A stretch of DNA of 64,000 bases from Chloroflexota bacterium (GTDB lineage Bacteria; Chloroflexota; Limnocylindria; Limnocylindrales; CSP1-4), in contig JAJYLZ010000006.1 in NCBI GenBank assembly GCA_021787395.1, positions 1 to 64,000 of the forward strand, given 5' to 3'. Every line of letters starts with the position of its first letter. The stretch's first letter is position 1. Shown piece by piece: positions 57,284-64,000 of this stretch. Below the pieces are notes generated by a model. The model was not told where the DNA came from. It saw only the letters and a list, made by a program, of their open reading frames with translations, and searched no databases. The translations under genes and the position numbers were made by a program.

Positions 57284-58123
57284 TCAGCCGGGCAGGTCCA
57301 GCTCGATCGACTCCCCCGGGGCGAGGATCCGAACCGGCACGCCCGGCGCCAGCCGCTCGACGGCGTCCGCGAACTGCGGGCCGGGCGCGGCCAGCGGCTC
57401 GGGGCGCACGCGGCGCAGCCCGGCCGGGTAGAAGGTCCCCCAGTGGATCGGGACGGCGAGGCGGGGTCGGAGCAGCGCGGCGGCCTGGGCCGCGCGGCCC
57501 GGGTCGAGGTGGCCGGGGCCGATGCTGGGCCCCCAGCCCCACACCGGCAGCAGGGCCACGTCGAGCGTCCCCGCCAGGGCCTCCATGCCCGCGAACAGGT
57601 CCGTGTCGCCCGGGAAGTAGATGTGGCGCGAGCCGCGGACCACGCAGCCGAGCGCCGGCCCGGTCGGCCCGAGCGGCTCCCGCCTGCCCGAGTGCTCGGC
57701 GGCCGTGACCTCGAAGTGGACGCGGTCGATGACCAGGCGGTCGCCGGGCGCCACCTCCTCGACCGGCCCCTCCACCGCCCGCCCGGCCAGCCTACCGAAG
57801 CCCCTGGGCACGATGACGGTCGGTCGACCCGGGATGGCGCGCAGCGACGGCAGGTCGAGGTGGTCGTGGTGGCCGTGGCTGACGAACACCGCGTCCAGGT
57901 CGGCGAACAGCTCGGGCAGGATCGCCCTCGTCTGGCGGCGCACCGGCCCGAGGCCGTCGCGGAGCACCGGGTCGGTGAGGATCCGCAGGTCGTCCACCTC
58001 GAGCAGGAGCGTCGAGTGGCCGAGGAACGTCATCCGGCCGTGGGCGGGCCCGCGCCGCTCGGCAGGCGACGCGGCGCGGACGGCCCGCCAGCCCGGGTCA
58101 GTGGCAGCGTGGCGCGGCGGCAT
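57284..58123 (-). CDS. MBL-fold metal-dependent hydrolase (UlaG/NAPE-PLD-like)
   Basis: The protein has 279 residues. The metallo-beta-lactamase fold begins at MTFLGHSTLLLEVDDLRILTDPVL. The two-metal site is shown by SHGHHDHLD (HxHxDH), the later His in AAEHSGRR, YFPGDTDLF with the bridging Asp, and the C-terminal PIHWGTFY. This matches the UlaG/NAPE-PLD-like branch, whose members cleave lactones or phosphodiesters. The substrate is unknown. The gene is separated from the upstream secreted-protein gene by a large hairpin. Confidence 0.9.
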   Translation of the reverse strand: MPPRHAATDPGWRAVRAASPAERRGPAHGRMTFLGHSTLLLEVDDLRILTDPVLRDGLGPVRRQTRAILPELFADLDAVFVSHGHHDHLDLPSLRAIPGRPTVIVPRGFGRLAGRAVEGPVEEVAPGDRLVIDRVHFEVTAAEHSGRREPLGPTGPALGCVVRGSRHIYFPGDTDLFAGMEALAGTLDVALLPVWGWGPSIGPGHLDPGRAAQAAALLRPRLAVPIHWGTFYPAGLRRVRPEPLAAPGPQFADAVERLAPGVPVRILAPGESIELDLPG

Positions 58124-58201
58124 CCTGCGATGATGCGCCGTCCGCGGGGGATGCGGGCGGTGTGCGCCCGCCGGGGCCTCCCGCAGACCGCGAGCGGAAG
58201 G

Positions 58202-58237
58202 GCGGGCGGGGACGGCGTCGCTGCCGCCCCCGCCCGC
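58202..58237 (-). terminator. Long hairpin after the secreted caspase-like gene
   Basis: GCGGGCGGGGACGGC pairs with GCCGCCCCCGCCCGC, with one mismatch, around GTCGCT. It lies 30 nt downstream of the minus-strand stop at 58268. There is no U-tract. Confidence 0.55.
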
Positions 58238-58267
58238 GCGTCTGGCCCCGGGGCTGAGGAGGAGGCG

Positions 58268-59113
58268 TCAGCCCGAGCGCCAGGCGCCGACAGTGGTCGA
58301 GAGCCAGCCGATGACCGAGCGGTAGTACCGGCTCGGCGCGTAGGGGTCCATCAGGGCCGACGTTCCGGGCGTCCGGACGCCGCTGAACTCGAAGCGGTAG
58401 CGGCCGGTCCGCGCGGGGTCCGACCAGAACAGCTCCGCCATCGTCATCGAGGACGGGCCCGCGAACAGCCCGCGCAGGACGTAGGCGGCGCTGGTGATCC
58501 CGCTCGCGAAGACTGCTCGGGCCCCGCCGTGCAGGAACCCGTAGCCGTAGTTGTCAACCCGCTCCACGGCCGTGGAGCGGGTGGGGTTCGCCGCGCCCCA
58601 CTCGGAGTCGCCCGACGCGTAGCACAGGCGGTTGAGGATCACGACCGCGCCCGGCGCCAGGTGGAGGCGCTCCATGTCCGACTCGCCGTAGTACCTGGTC
58701 GTGGAGTCGCCGGACCCGGGGTACGGATTGAGCCCGAGGCCGTCCTTCTGGGCGGCGGAGAACGGCGGGTAGGGGCTCGGCCAGCCGTTGCCGTGGCCGA
58801 GGTAGACCAGGACGTTGGCGCCGTTCGCGGCCGCGGCGACGCGCGACCAGGTGGCGTCGGGCGTGTAGACCTTGACGACCTCGGCGCCGTAGCGGGCAGC
58901 CTGGGCGGCGAGGAGATCGGCGTTGGTCCGGTAGTTGGCGGTGCTCAGACCGGCCGGCCCGACGACGACCACGACCTTGTAGGTCGCAGCGCGGGCCGCG
59001 GGAGCGACTGCTGTCAGCGTGCCGAATCCGACCAGTGCGGCGAGGACGGCGACAAGTGCCGACCGCAGGGTCCTGAGGAGCGCCCGCTGGGCGCCTGGCC
59101 GGTGCTGGGGCAA
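58268..59113 (-). CDS. Secreted protein with caspase-like His/Cys motifs, unknown function
   Basis: The protein has 281 residues from a TTG at 59113, chosen because GGGGAGG lies 8 nt upstream and a good signal peptide follows: basic start, hydrophobic core at 18-36, AxA site near 41-43 (ARA-ATY). The mature protein begins with a strand (YKVVVVVGPAGLS) and an alpha/beta arrangement. VLVYLGHGNGWPSPY places His107 after a hydrophobic strand, and GAVVILNRLCYASGDSE places Cys164 after the next one. This is how the His-Cys dyad lies in caspase/gingipain-like (clan CD) peptidases. GYGFLHGGARAVFASGIT follows. Peptidase activity is inference only. Confidence 0.66.
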   Translation of the reverse strand: MPQHRPGAQRALLRTLRSALVAVLAALVGFGTLTAVAPAARAATYKVVVVVGPAGLSTANYRTNADLLAAQAARYGAEVVKVYTPDATWSRVAAAANGANVLVYLGHGNGWPSPYPPFSAAQKDGLGLNPYPGSGDSTTRYYGESDMERLHLAPGAVVILNRLCYASGDSEWGAANPTRSTAVERVDNYGYGFLHGGARAVFASGITSAAYVLRGLFAGPSSMTMAELFWSDPARTGRYRFEFSGVRTPGTSALMDPYAPSRYYRSVIGWLSTTVGAWRSG

Positions 59114-59419
59114 CCGTCTTGCCTCCCCTCTGCCGGAACACCGCGCATGGGTCGCGGTGACGGTGGTCGTGATGCGGTCGCCGCCGGTCCGGGCGGGGCG
59201 CCGAGGCTGGCGGGAGCCTGCCGGGGCGACGGCGAGTGCGGTGCTGGGATCGTCATCGGAGCGTCCGGGGGGACGCGCGATCGGCGGAGTATGGCACGGC
59301 CGTCGGCACCTGTCGCCTGGGGCATCCTGCCGATCGGGAGGGCGGGATATCGTTCTCCTGCCGGAACGGCGGCGGCCGCAGGGAGGCGCCGGCCGGGCGA
59401 GATCAGCACGGGAGGGCAG
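59114..59419. other. 306-bp divergent intergenic region
   Basis: It separates the secreted-protein gene (minus) from the ABC transporter genes (plus). TATCGT around 59348 is a weak -10 candidate toward the ABC genes. No repeat, palindrome or RNA motif stands out. Confidence 0.3.
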
Positions 59420-60367
59420 GTGGCGGAGCCGAACGCGGCCATCGTGACGCGAGGACTCGCCAAGCGGTACGGCAGGCAGGTCGCCCTCGACGGGCTCGAC
59501 CTGCGGGTCCCGACCGCGACCGTCTACGGCTTCCTCGGGCCCAACGGCGCGGGCAAGACCACCACCCTGCGGATCCTCACCGGGCTGGTCCGCCCCGATT
59601 CCGGGTCGGTGGAGCTGCTCGGTCGGCCGTTCGGCCGCGGCGAGCGGCGGGTGCTGTTCCGGGTGGGGGCGCTGATCGAGGCGCCGTCGTTCTACCCGTT
59701 CCTGTCCGGGCGCGAGAACCTGCGGGCGCTGGCCGCCGCCGGAGGGCCGGTGCCGAGGGGCCGGGTGGACGAGGTGCTGGACCTGGTCAGCCTGCGGGAC
59801 CGCGCCGGAGACCGCGTCTCCGGCTACTCGATGGGCATGCGCCAGCGGCTGGGCATCGCGGCCGCGCTGCTCAACGACCCGGCGCTGCTGCTGCTCGACG
59901 AGCCCGCCAACGGCCTCGACCCGGCGGGCATCGTGGGCCTGCGCGAGACGCTGCGCGCGCTGGCGGCCCAGGGCCGGACGGTGCTGGTGTCGAGCCACAT
60001 CCTGTCCGAGGTGGAGCAGCTGGCCGACGTCGTCGGGATCATCGCCCGCGGCCGGCTGGTCCGGGAGGGCCCGGTCGCGGGCCTGCTCGCCCGGGAGGGG
60101 GAAGTGCGCCTCCGGGTGGCGCCCGACGAGGTTGCGACAGCCGGGGCGGCGCTGGAGCGCCTCCTCGGCGCGGGTTCGGTGCGGCGAGCTGACGACCGCG
60201 GCGGCGTCTGGCTGGTGGCCCGCTGCGACCCCGCTCGGGCCGCCGACCTCAACCGGCAGCTCGCCGGCGCCGGCGTGTTCGCCTCGCGGATCGAGGCGGG
60301 CGCGACGCTCGAGTCGCTGTTCCTCGAGCTGACCGGGTCCGCCCGCGACGGGCTCGGCGGCGCCTGA
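59420..60367 (+). CDS. ABC transporter ATP-binding protein
   Basis: The protein has 315 residues from the GTG at 59420 (GGAGGG upstream). Walker A is GPNGAGKTT (40-48), the signature YSMGMRQR, Walker B LLLLDEPANGLDP, and the switch His in VSSHIL. The C-terminal 85 residues are the regulatory extension typical of CcmA/DrrA-like exporters. With the overlapping permease gene it forms an ABC-2-type exporter, for which lipids, antibiotics or polysaccharides are possible cargo. No further component is adjacent. Confidence 0.93.
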   Translation: MAEPNAAIVTRGLAKRYGRQVALDGLDLRVPTATVYGFLGPNGAGKTTTLRILTGLVRPDSGSVELLGRPFGRGERRVLFRVGALIEAPSFYPFLSGRENLRALAAAGGPVPRGRVDEVLDLVSLRDRAGDRVSGYSMGMRQRLGIAAALLNDPALLLLDEPANGLDPAGIVGLRETLRALAAQGRTVLVSSHILSEVEQLADVVGIIARGRLVREGPVAGLLAREGEVRLRVAPDEVATAGAALERLLGAGSVRRADDRGGVWLVARCDPARAADLNRQLAGAGVFASRIEAGATLESLFLELTGSARDGLGGA

Positions 60368-61182
60368 TGCGGCTGTTCGGCTCGCACCTTCGCCGCCTCG
60401 TCCGCCGCCCGGCGACGCTGGTCACGTACCTGCTGCTGACCGGCCTGATCCTGCTCATCATCGTCGCCGTCGCCGCCGCGTCGCAGCAGGTGGCGGACCC
60501 CCAGTCATCCCTGGCGGCCCGGCTCATCCTGACCTTCCCGTCGGCGTGGACCCTGACGCTGGCGATGGTCGTCGCCGTCGGGGGGATGCTGGCGCTGACC
60601 TACGGGGCGGCGATCGCCGGTGCCGAGTGGAGCTGGGGCACCCTCAAGACGGCCGTCGCGCGGGGCGAGAGCCGTGCCCGGTACACCCTCGCCGCCATCG
60701 CCGGCGCCACGGTGCTGGCCTGGGCCGGCACCCTCATCGCGTACGCCGCGGGCATCGTCGGCGCGCTCGCGAGCGCAGCGGCGGTCCACATCACGAGCGC
60801 CACCCTGATCGACGCGCAGACGGCCGGCGACCTGGCCGGGCAGCTGGCCCGGACGGCGCTCGCGATCGCGATGGACGTCTCGATCGGCTACGCGATCGCC
60901 ACCGTGGCCCGCAGCCAGCTGGCGGGGATCGGCGCCGGCATCGGCCTCTACTTCGGCGAGGGCATCATCGGCATCTTCGTGCCCCAGATCGTCAAGTGGG
61001 CCCCGTTCGCGGCCACGTCCGCGATGCTCGGCGGCGGGACGACGGCGGTCGCGGGCGCAGCCTCGGCGGCGTCCTCCGCCCGCCTCGACCCCGACCTGGC
61101 GGTGGTGGTCGTCGTCGCCTGGCTCGTCCTCGCGGCCGGCTTCGCCGCCGTCTGGACGGAGCGGGCCGATATCAACGGGTAG
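60367..61182 (+). CDS. ABC-2-type transporter permease
   Basis: The protein has 271 residues with six predicted helices. Helix 1 begins after a basic start (RLFGSHLRRLVRRPATLVTYLLLTGLILLIIV). AEWSWGTLKTAVARGESRARYTLA is the conserved cytosolic segment of ABC-2 permeases that contacts the ATPase. The start codon overlaps the ATPase stop (TGATG), so the two subunits are made in balance. Confidence 0.88.
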   Translation: MRLFGSHLRRLVRRPATLVTYLLLTGLILLIIVAVAAASQQVADPQSSLAARLILTFPSAWTLTLAMVVAVGGMLALTYGAAIAGAEWSWGTLKTAVARGESRARYTLAAIAGATVLAWAGTLIAYAAGIVGALASAAAVHITSATLIDAQTAGDLAGQLARTALAIAMDVSIGYAIATVARSQLAGIGAGIGLYFGEGIIGIFVPQIVKWAPFAATSAMLGGGTTAVAGAASAASSARLDPDLAVVVVVAWLVLAAGFAAVWTERADING

Positions 61183-61203
61183 CCGCGCCCCGCTGCCGCG
61201 CCG

Positions 61204-61704
61204 CTATCCGCGCCGCGCTACAGGCGCGAGCCGTCCCTTCGTCACCGCGAGCAGGTCGCCCGCCGCCAGCTCGATCTCGAGGCCGCGCCGGCCGGCGGAC
61301 ACGTGGATGGTCGGGAAGTCGGCGGCGGAGGCGTCGAGCACCACCGGCAGGGGGCGACGCGTCCCGAGCGGCGAGATGCCGCCGAGCACGTAGCCGGTGG
61401 CGCGCTCGGCCTCCGCGGGGTCGGCGATCGCCGCCTTCCGGCCGCCGAGGGCGTCGGCGGCCGCCTTGAGGTCCACCTCGGCGTCGGCGGGCACGACCAC
61501 CAGGCCGAGCCTGCCGTCGCAGGCCACCACGATGGTCTTGAACACGCGGGCGGCGTCGATGCCCAGGGCCTCCACCGCCTCGAGCGCATAGCCGCGCCCG
61601 CCGGCGCGGAGGCTCGCCCGCTCGTCGTGCGCATATTCATGCACGGTATGCGGGACCCCCGCTCGCCTCGCGACGTCGACCGCCCGTGTCCCCTGCGCGC
61701 CCAC
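61204..61704 (-). CDS. ybaK: Cys-tRNA(Pro)/Cys-tRNA(Cys) deacylase YbaK
   Basis: The protein has 166 residues from a GTG. It follows E. coli YbaK closely in layout: TRAVDVARRAGVPHTVHEYAHD at the start, the catalytic Lys region ARVFKTIVVACDGRLGLVVVPADAEVDLKAAADALGGRKAAIADP, ERATGYVLGGISPLGTRRPLPVVLD with the GGxSPxG loop, and ISVSAGRRGLEIEL-type strands (here IHVSAGRRGLEIELAAGDLL). It clears cysteine mischarged on tRNA(Pro), protecting proteome accuracy. It is divergent from the RhlE gene. Confidence 0.92.
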   Translation of the reverse strand: MGAQGTRAVDVARRAGVPHTVHEYAHDERASLRAGGRGYALEAVEALGIDAARVFKTIVVACDGRLGLVVVPADAEVDLKAAADALGGRKAAIADPAEAERATGYVLGGISPLGTRRPLPVVLDASAADFPTIHVSAGRRGLEIELAAGDLLAVTKGRLAPVARRG

Positions 61705-61710
61705 GGCCCC

Positions 61711-61716
61711 ATTGTC
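61711..61716 (-). promoter_or_regulatory. -10-like element, leaderless-type (ybaK)
   Basis: GACAAT on the minus strand, exactly 6 nt before the GTG at 61704. It has the same hexamer and spacing as rtcB. Confidence 0.4.
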
Positions 61717-61847
61717 GGGTATGCTCCGGGCGTCCGACGGCTGTCGCCGCCCCGGGGGTCAAGGGCACAGGGCCCTGACGCGTGGGCGCCCCGTTGGGCC
61801 GGTGCACCGGCTGCCGCCCTGCGGCCGCAGAGAGGAACGCGGACAAC

Positions 61848-63080
61848 TTGCAATTCAGCGACCTGGGGCTCTCCCCCGATCTCCTCAAGACTGTCGAGGA
61901 GGAGGGGTACGACACCCCCACGCCCGTCCAGGAACGGGCGATCCCGGAGGTGCTCGCACGCCGCGACGTGCTCGCCGCGGCCCAGACCGGAACCGGCAAG
62001 ACGGCGGCGTTCGCGCTGCCGATCCTGGACATCCTCCGGCCGCACGCCAACACGTCGTTCTCGCCGGCCCGCCACCCGGTGCGCGCGCTGGTCCTGACGC
62101 CCACGCGCGAGCTGGCGATGCAGGTGGCCGAGTCGATCAAGACCTACGGGCGGAAGGTCCCGCTCCGGTCGGCTGTCGTGTACGGCGGCGTGCCGCTCGA
62201 CCCGCAGATCAAGGAGCTGCTCGCCGGCGTCGAGATCCTGGTCGCCACGCCCGGCCGCCTGCTGGACCTGGTCGGCCAGCGGGCCGCGAACCTGGCCCAG
62301 GTGGAGATCCTGGTCCTCGACGAGGCGGACCGGATGCTCGACATGGGGTTCCTGCCGGACATCCGCCGGATCCTGGACCTGCTCCTCTCGCGCAAGCAGA
62401 CCCTCATGTTCTCGGCCACGTTCTCGGACGACATCAAGCGCCTCGCGGGCTCGATCCTGTCCAGCCCGGTGACGATCGAGGTCGCCCGCCACGGCACGGC
62501 CGCGGAGAACGTGCGGCAGCTCGTCTACCCCGTGGACCGCGACCGCAAGGAGGAGCTCCTCCGACACCTCATCCTCGACGGGGACTGGCACCAGGTGCTG
62601 GTGTTCACGCGGACCAAGCTCGCCGCGTCGCGCCTGGCGTCCTGGCTGGACCGCAACGGCGTGGCCGCCACGGCGATCCACTCGGACCGCGCGCAGGCCG
62701 ACCGGACCCGGGCGCTCGAGGACTTCAAGGCGGGCGAGATCCGGGTCCTGGTCGCGACCGACGTGGCGGCGCGGGGCCTGGACATCGAGGACCTGCCGCA
62801 CGTCGTCAACTTCGAGCTGCCGTGGAACCCGGAGGACTACGTCCACCGCATCGGCCGGACCGGCCGCGCCGGGGCGACCGGCGACGCGGTCAGCCTCGTA
62901 TGCATCGATGAGGCCGACCTGCTGCGGGGCGTCCAGCGCCTGCTCCAGCGGGCCATCGACTGGGAGGTCGTGGACGGGTTCACGCCCCGGCGCGTCGAGC
63001 CGCAGCCGCTTCGGGCCCCGCGCGGGGCCGGCGGGTCGTCCGCGGGCCGGGGCCGGGGCGGGTCGTACCGCCGGCGGTAG
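61848..63080 (+). CDS. rhlE: DEAD-box ATP-dependent RNA helicase, RhlE-like
   Basis: The protein has 410 residues from a TTG at 61848 (AGAGGAA ten nt upstream), which gives the typical RhlE beginning [29 protein letters not shown]. Motifs: [75 protein letters not shown]. The Arg/Gly/Ser-rich C-terminal tail ([16 protein letters not shown]) binds RNA non-specifically. It is shorter than the helicase at 33.8 kb and lacks the DbpA domain. It probably acts in RNA turnover or ribosome assembly. Confidence 0.92.
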   Translation: MQFSDLGLSPDLLKTVEEEGYDTPTPVQERAIPEVLARRDVLAAAQTGTGKTAAFALPILDILRPHANTSFSPARHPVRALVLTPTRELAMQVAESIKTYGRKVPLRSAVVYGGVPLDPQIKELLAGVEILVATPGRLLDLVGQRAANLAQVEILVLDEADRMLDMGFLPDIRRILDLLLSRKQTLMFSATFSDDIKRLAGSILSSPVTIEVARHGTAAENVRQLVYPVDRDRKEELLRHLILDGDWHQVLVFTRTKLAASRLASWLDRNGVAATAIHSDRAQADRTRALEDFKAGEIRVLVATDVAARGLDIEDLPHVVNFELPWNPEDYVHRIGRTGRAGATGDAVSLVCIDEADLLRGVQRLLQRAIDWEVVDGFTPRRVEPQPLRAPRGAGGSSAGRGRGGSYRRR

Positions 63081-63111
63081 GCGCCGCCACCGGCCGGCGC
63101 GGCCATGCGGG

Positions 63112-64000
63112 TCAGGGCGCGCTCAGCGCAGGGACGGTCGAGGGCGACGCCGGGCCGGACGGGCTCGGTGACGGGCTGAGCGTGGGCACCAGCAGTTTGA
63201 GCAGGGCGCTGGCGATCCGGGTGGGGTCCCACACGCTCTGGTTCGTCAGCACCGCGATCGTGATGCCGGCGTCGGGCAGATAGCGCACCACGTTCTGGAT
63301 CCCGAGGTAGCGCCCGGAGTGGCCGAGCGCCGTGTACCCGTTGAGCGTCACCCGCTGGATGCCCAGCCCGTACGGGATCCGCGCGTGGAGCTTCACGGTC
63401 CGCGCCACGTCGCCCAGCATCTGCGCCTGCATGGACGCGTCGAGCACCGCTCCGCCGGCCCAGGCCCGCATCCAGCGCGCCGTGTCCAGGGCGGTGGCGG
63501 CCATCGACCCGGCGCCGGCGGCCGCGGTCACCACCGACCGGAACGGGATCACGTCCGAGGCAGGCGCGACCAGCCTGGGCGTCCAGCCGCCGCCCGACTT
63601 GGGGATCAGCTGGTAGGCGAGCGTGCCGGCCTCCCTGGGCTTCTCGACCGCCTGGTAGTACGCCGTGGACAGGCCGAGCGGGTCGAGCAGCCGCGTCCGG
63701 ATCTCGGTCGCCAGCGGGCGCCCGGTCACCGCCGTCACGAGTTCGCCCAGCAGCAGGTAGTTGGTGTTCGAGTAGTACCAGCTCTTGCCCGGGGTGGCGT
63801 GCGGCGTGGGCACGTAGGACCACGACCTGAGCGGCGTCCAGGTGGCGCCCTTCGCCCCCCGGAGCGCCGCGTCGATGCCCTTGCCGTAGAAGAAGTCCGG
63901 CAGGCCGCTGGTGTGGTCGAGCAGCATCCGCACGGTGATCCGCCGGTCGAGCTTGAACTTCGGCAGCAGCGGCGCGACCGACTGGTCGAGCGTGAGCCTC
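63112..64000 (-). CDS. Serine hydrolase, beta-lactamase family (5' end outside window)
   Basis: The frame runs off the window edge, so the N-terminus is missing, including any signal peptide and the SxxK nucleophile motif. What remains starts in LTLDQSVAPLLPKFKLDRRITVRMLLDHTSGLPDFF. YSNTNY supplies the YxN motif and HSGRYLG the HxG that replaces KTG in this class. A Pro/Ser tail (SPSPSPSGPASPSTVPALSAP) ends it, as in wall- or surface-associated hydrolases. This fits D-aminopeptidase, esterase or penicillin-binding-like enzymes of the class C group; the substrate cannot be told. Confidence 0.85.
   Translation of the reverse strand, partial: RLTLDQSVAPLLPKFKLDRRITVRMLLDHTSGLPDFFYGKGIDAALRGAKGATWTPLRSWSYVPTPHATPGKSWYYSNTNYLLLGELVTAVTGRPLATEIRTRLLDPLGLSTAYYQAVEKPREAGTLAYQLIPKSGGGWTPRLVAPASDVIPFRSVVTAAAGAGSMAATALDTARWMRAWAGGAVLDASMQAQMLGDVARTVKLHARIPYGLGIQRVTLNGYTALGHSGRYLGIQNVVRYLPDAGITIAVLTNQSVWDPTRIASALLKLLVPTLSPSPSPSGPASPSTVPALSAP

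Overview
The window is very GC-rich (by eye well above 70% G+C) and densely packed with chromosomal genes. I see no rRNA, tRNA, CRISPR array, transposase, integrase or phage gene. The gene content is a B12-dependent class II ribonucleotide reductase, CcsB-type cytochrome c maturation, a GltB/GltD glutamate synthase, a primary sigma factor with an unusual spacer, GtrA plus GT39 glycosyltransferases, and many short overlaps of the ATGA, GTGA and TGATG type. Together with widespread leaderless-looking starts, this suggests a high-GC Chloroflexota (Limnocylindria-like) or a deep-branching actinobacterial relative. The phylum is an inference, not something the sequence proves.

Layout. 0-6.5 kb: a secreted helical protein, an atypical SDR, adenosine deaminase, a HAD phosphatase, a NYN-type nuclease, CcsB and a small repeat-bearing membrane protein. 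6.5-10.3 kb: nrdJ behind an elaborate control region, with six CGTGGA-type repeats, five of them on an exact 21-bp period, then two NrdR-like boxes, then a consensus promoter. 10.4-22.3 kb: RtcB, CFA synthase, a DUF1918 protein, an SPFH/ribbon-helix-helix pair, a YbaK-like deacylase, an aldehyde dehydrogenase, a TY-Chap-like protein and rpoD. 22.4-32.1 kb: cell-envelope genes (GT39, GtrA, a second GT-C enzyme, a secreted-repeat lipoprotein) surrounding redox module A, which holds a two-component system, a four-His membrane cytochrome, ApbE and a small Thr-rich membrane protein. 32-42 kb: AlkA, a PAC2 protein, a DEAD-box helicase and gltBD. 42.2-43.6 kb: a SRPBCC protein followed by about 900 bp of non-coding DNA with four copies of a 19-bp palindrome. 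43.6-48.8 kb: a phosphatase, SRPBCC, a HipA-like kinase with a DUF3037 protein, a SemiSWEET/glycosylase pair, a VOC protein and a dienelactone hydrolase. 48.9-53.4 kb: redox module B, a paralogous copy of module A with a divergent two-component system. 53.4-57.1 kb: a DUF2089-DUF4097-SHOCT-MFS operon. 57.3-64 kb: an MBL hydrolase, a secreted protein with caspase-like motifs, an ABC exporter, YbaK, a RhlE helicase and a serine hydrolase cut by the window edge.

How the genes work together. The two ApbE/cytochrome modules share gene content, order and heme-ligand spacing. Each has its own OmpR-type regulator and histidine kinase, and each encodes small anchored low-complexity proteins where an FMN-binding acceptor would be expected. 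I consider these modules, the palindrome array at 42.7 kb and the nrdJ control region the best candidates for undescribed biology. About fifteen transcription units have a -10-like hexamer exactly 6 or 7 nt before the start codon, which predicts leaderless mRNAs.
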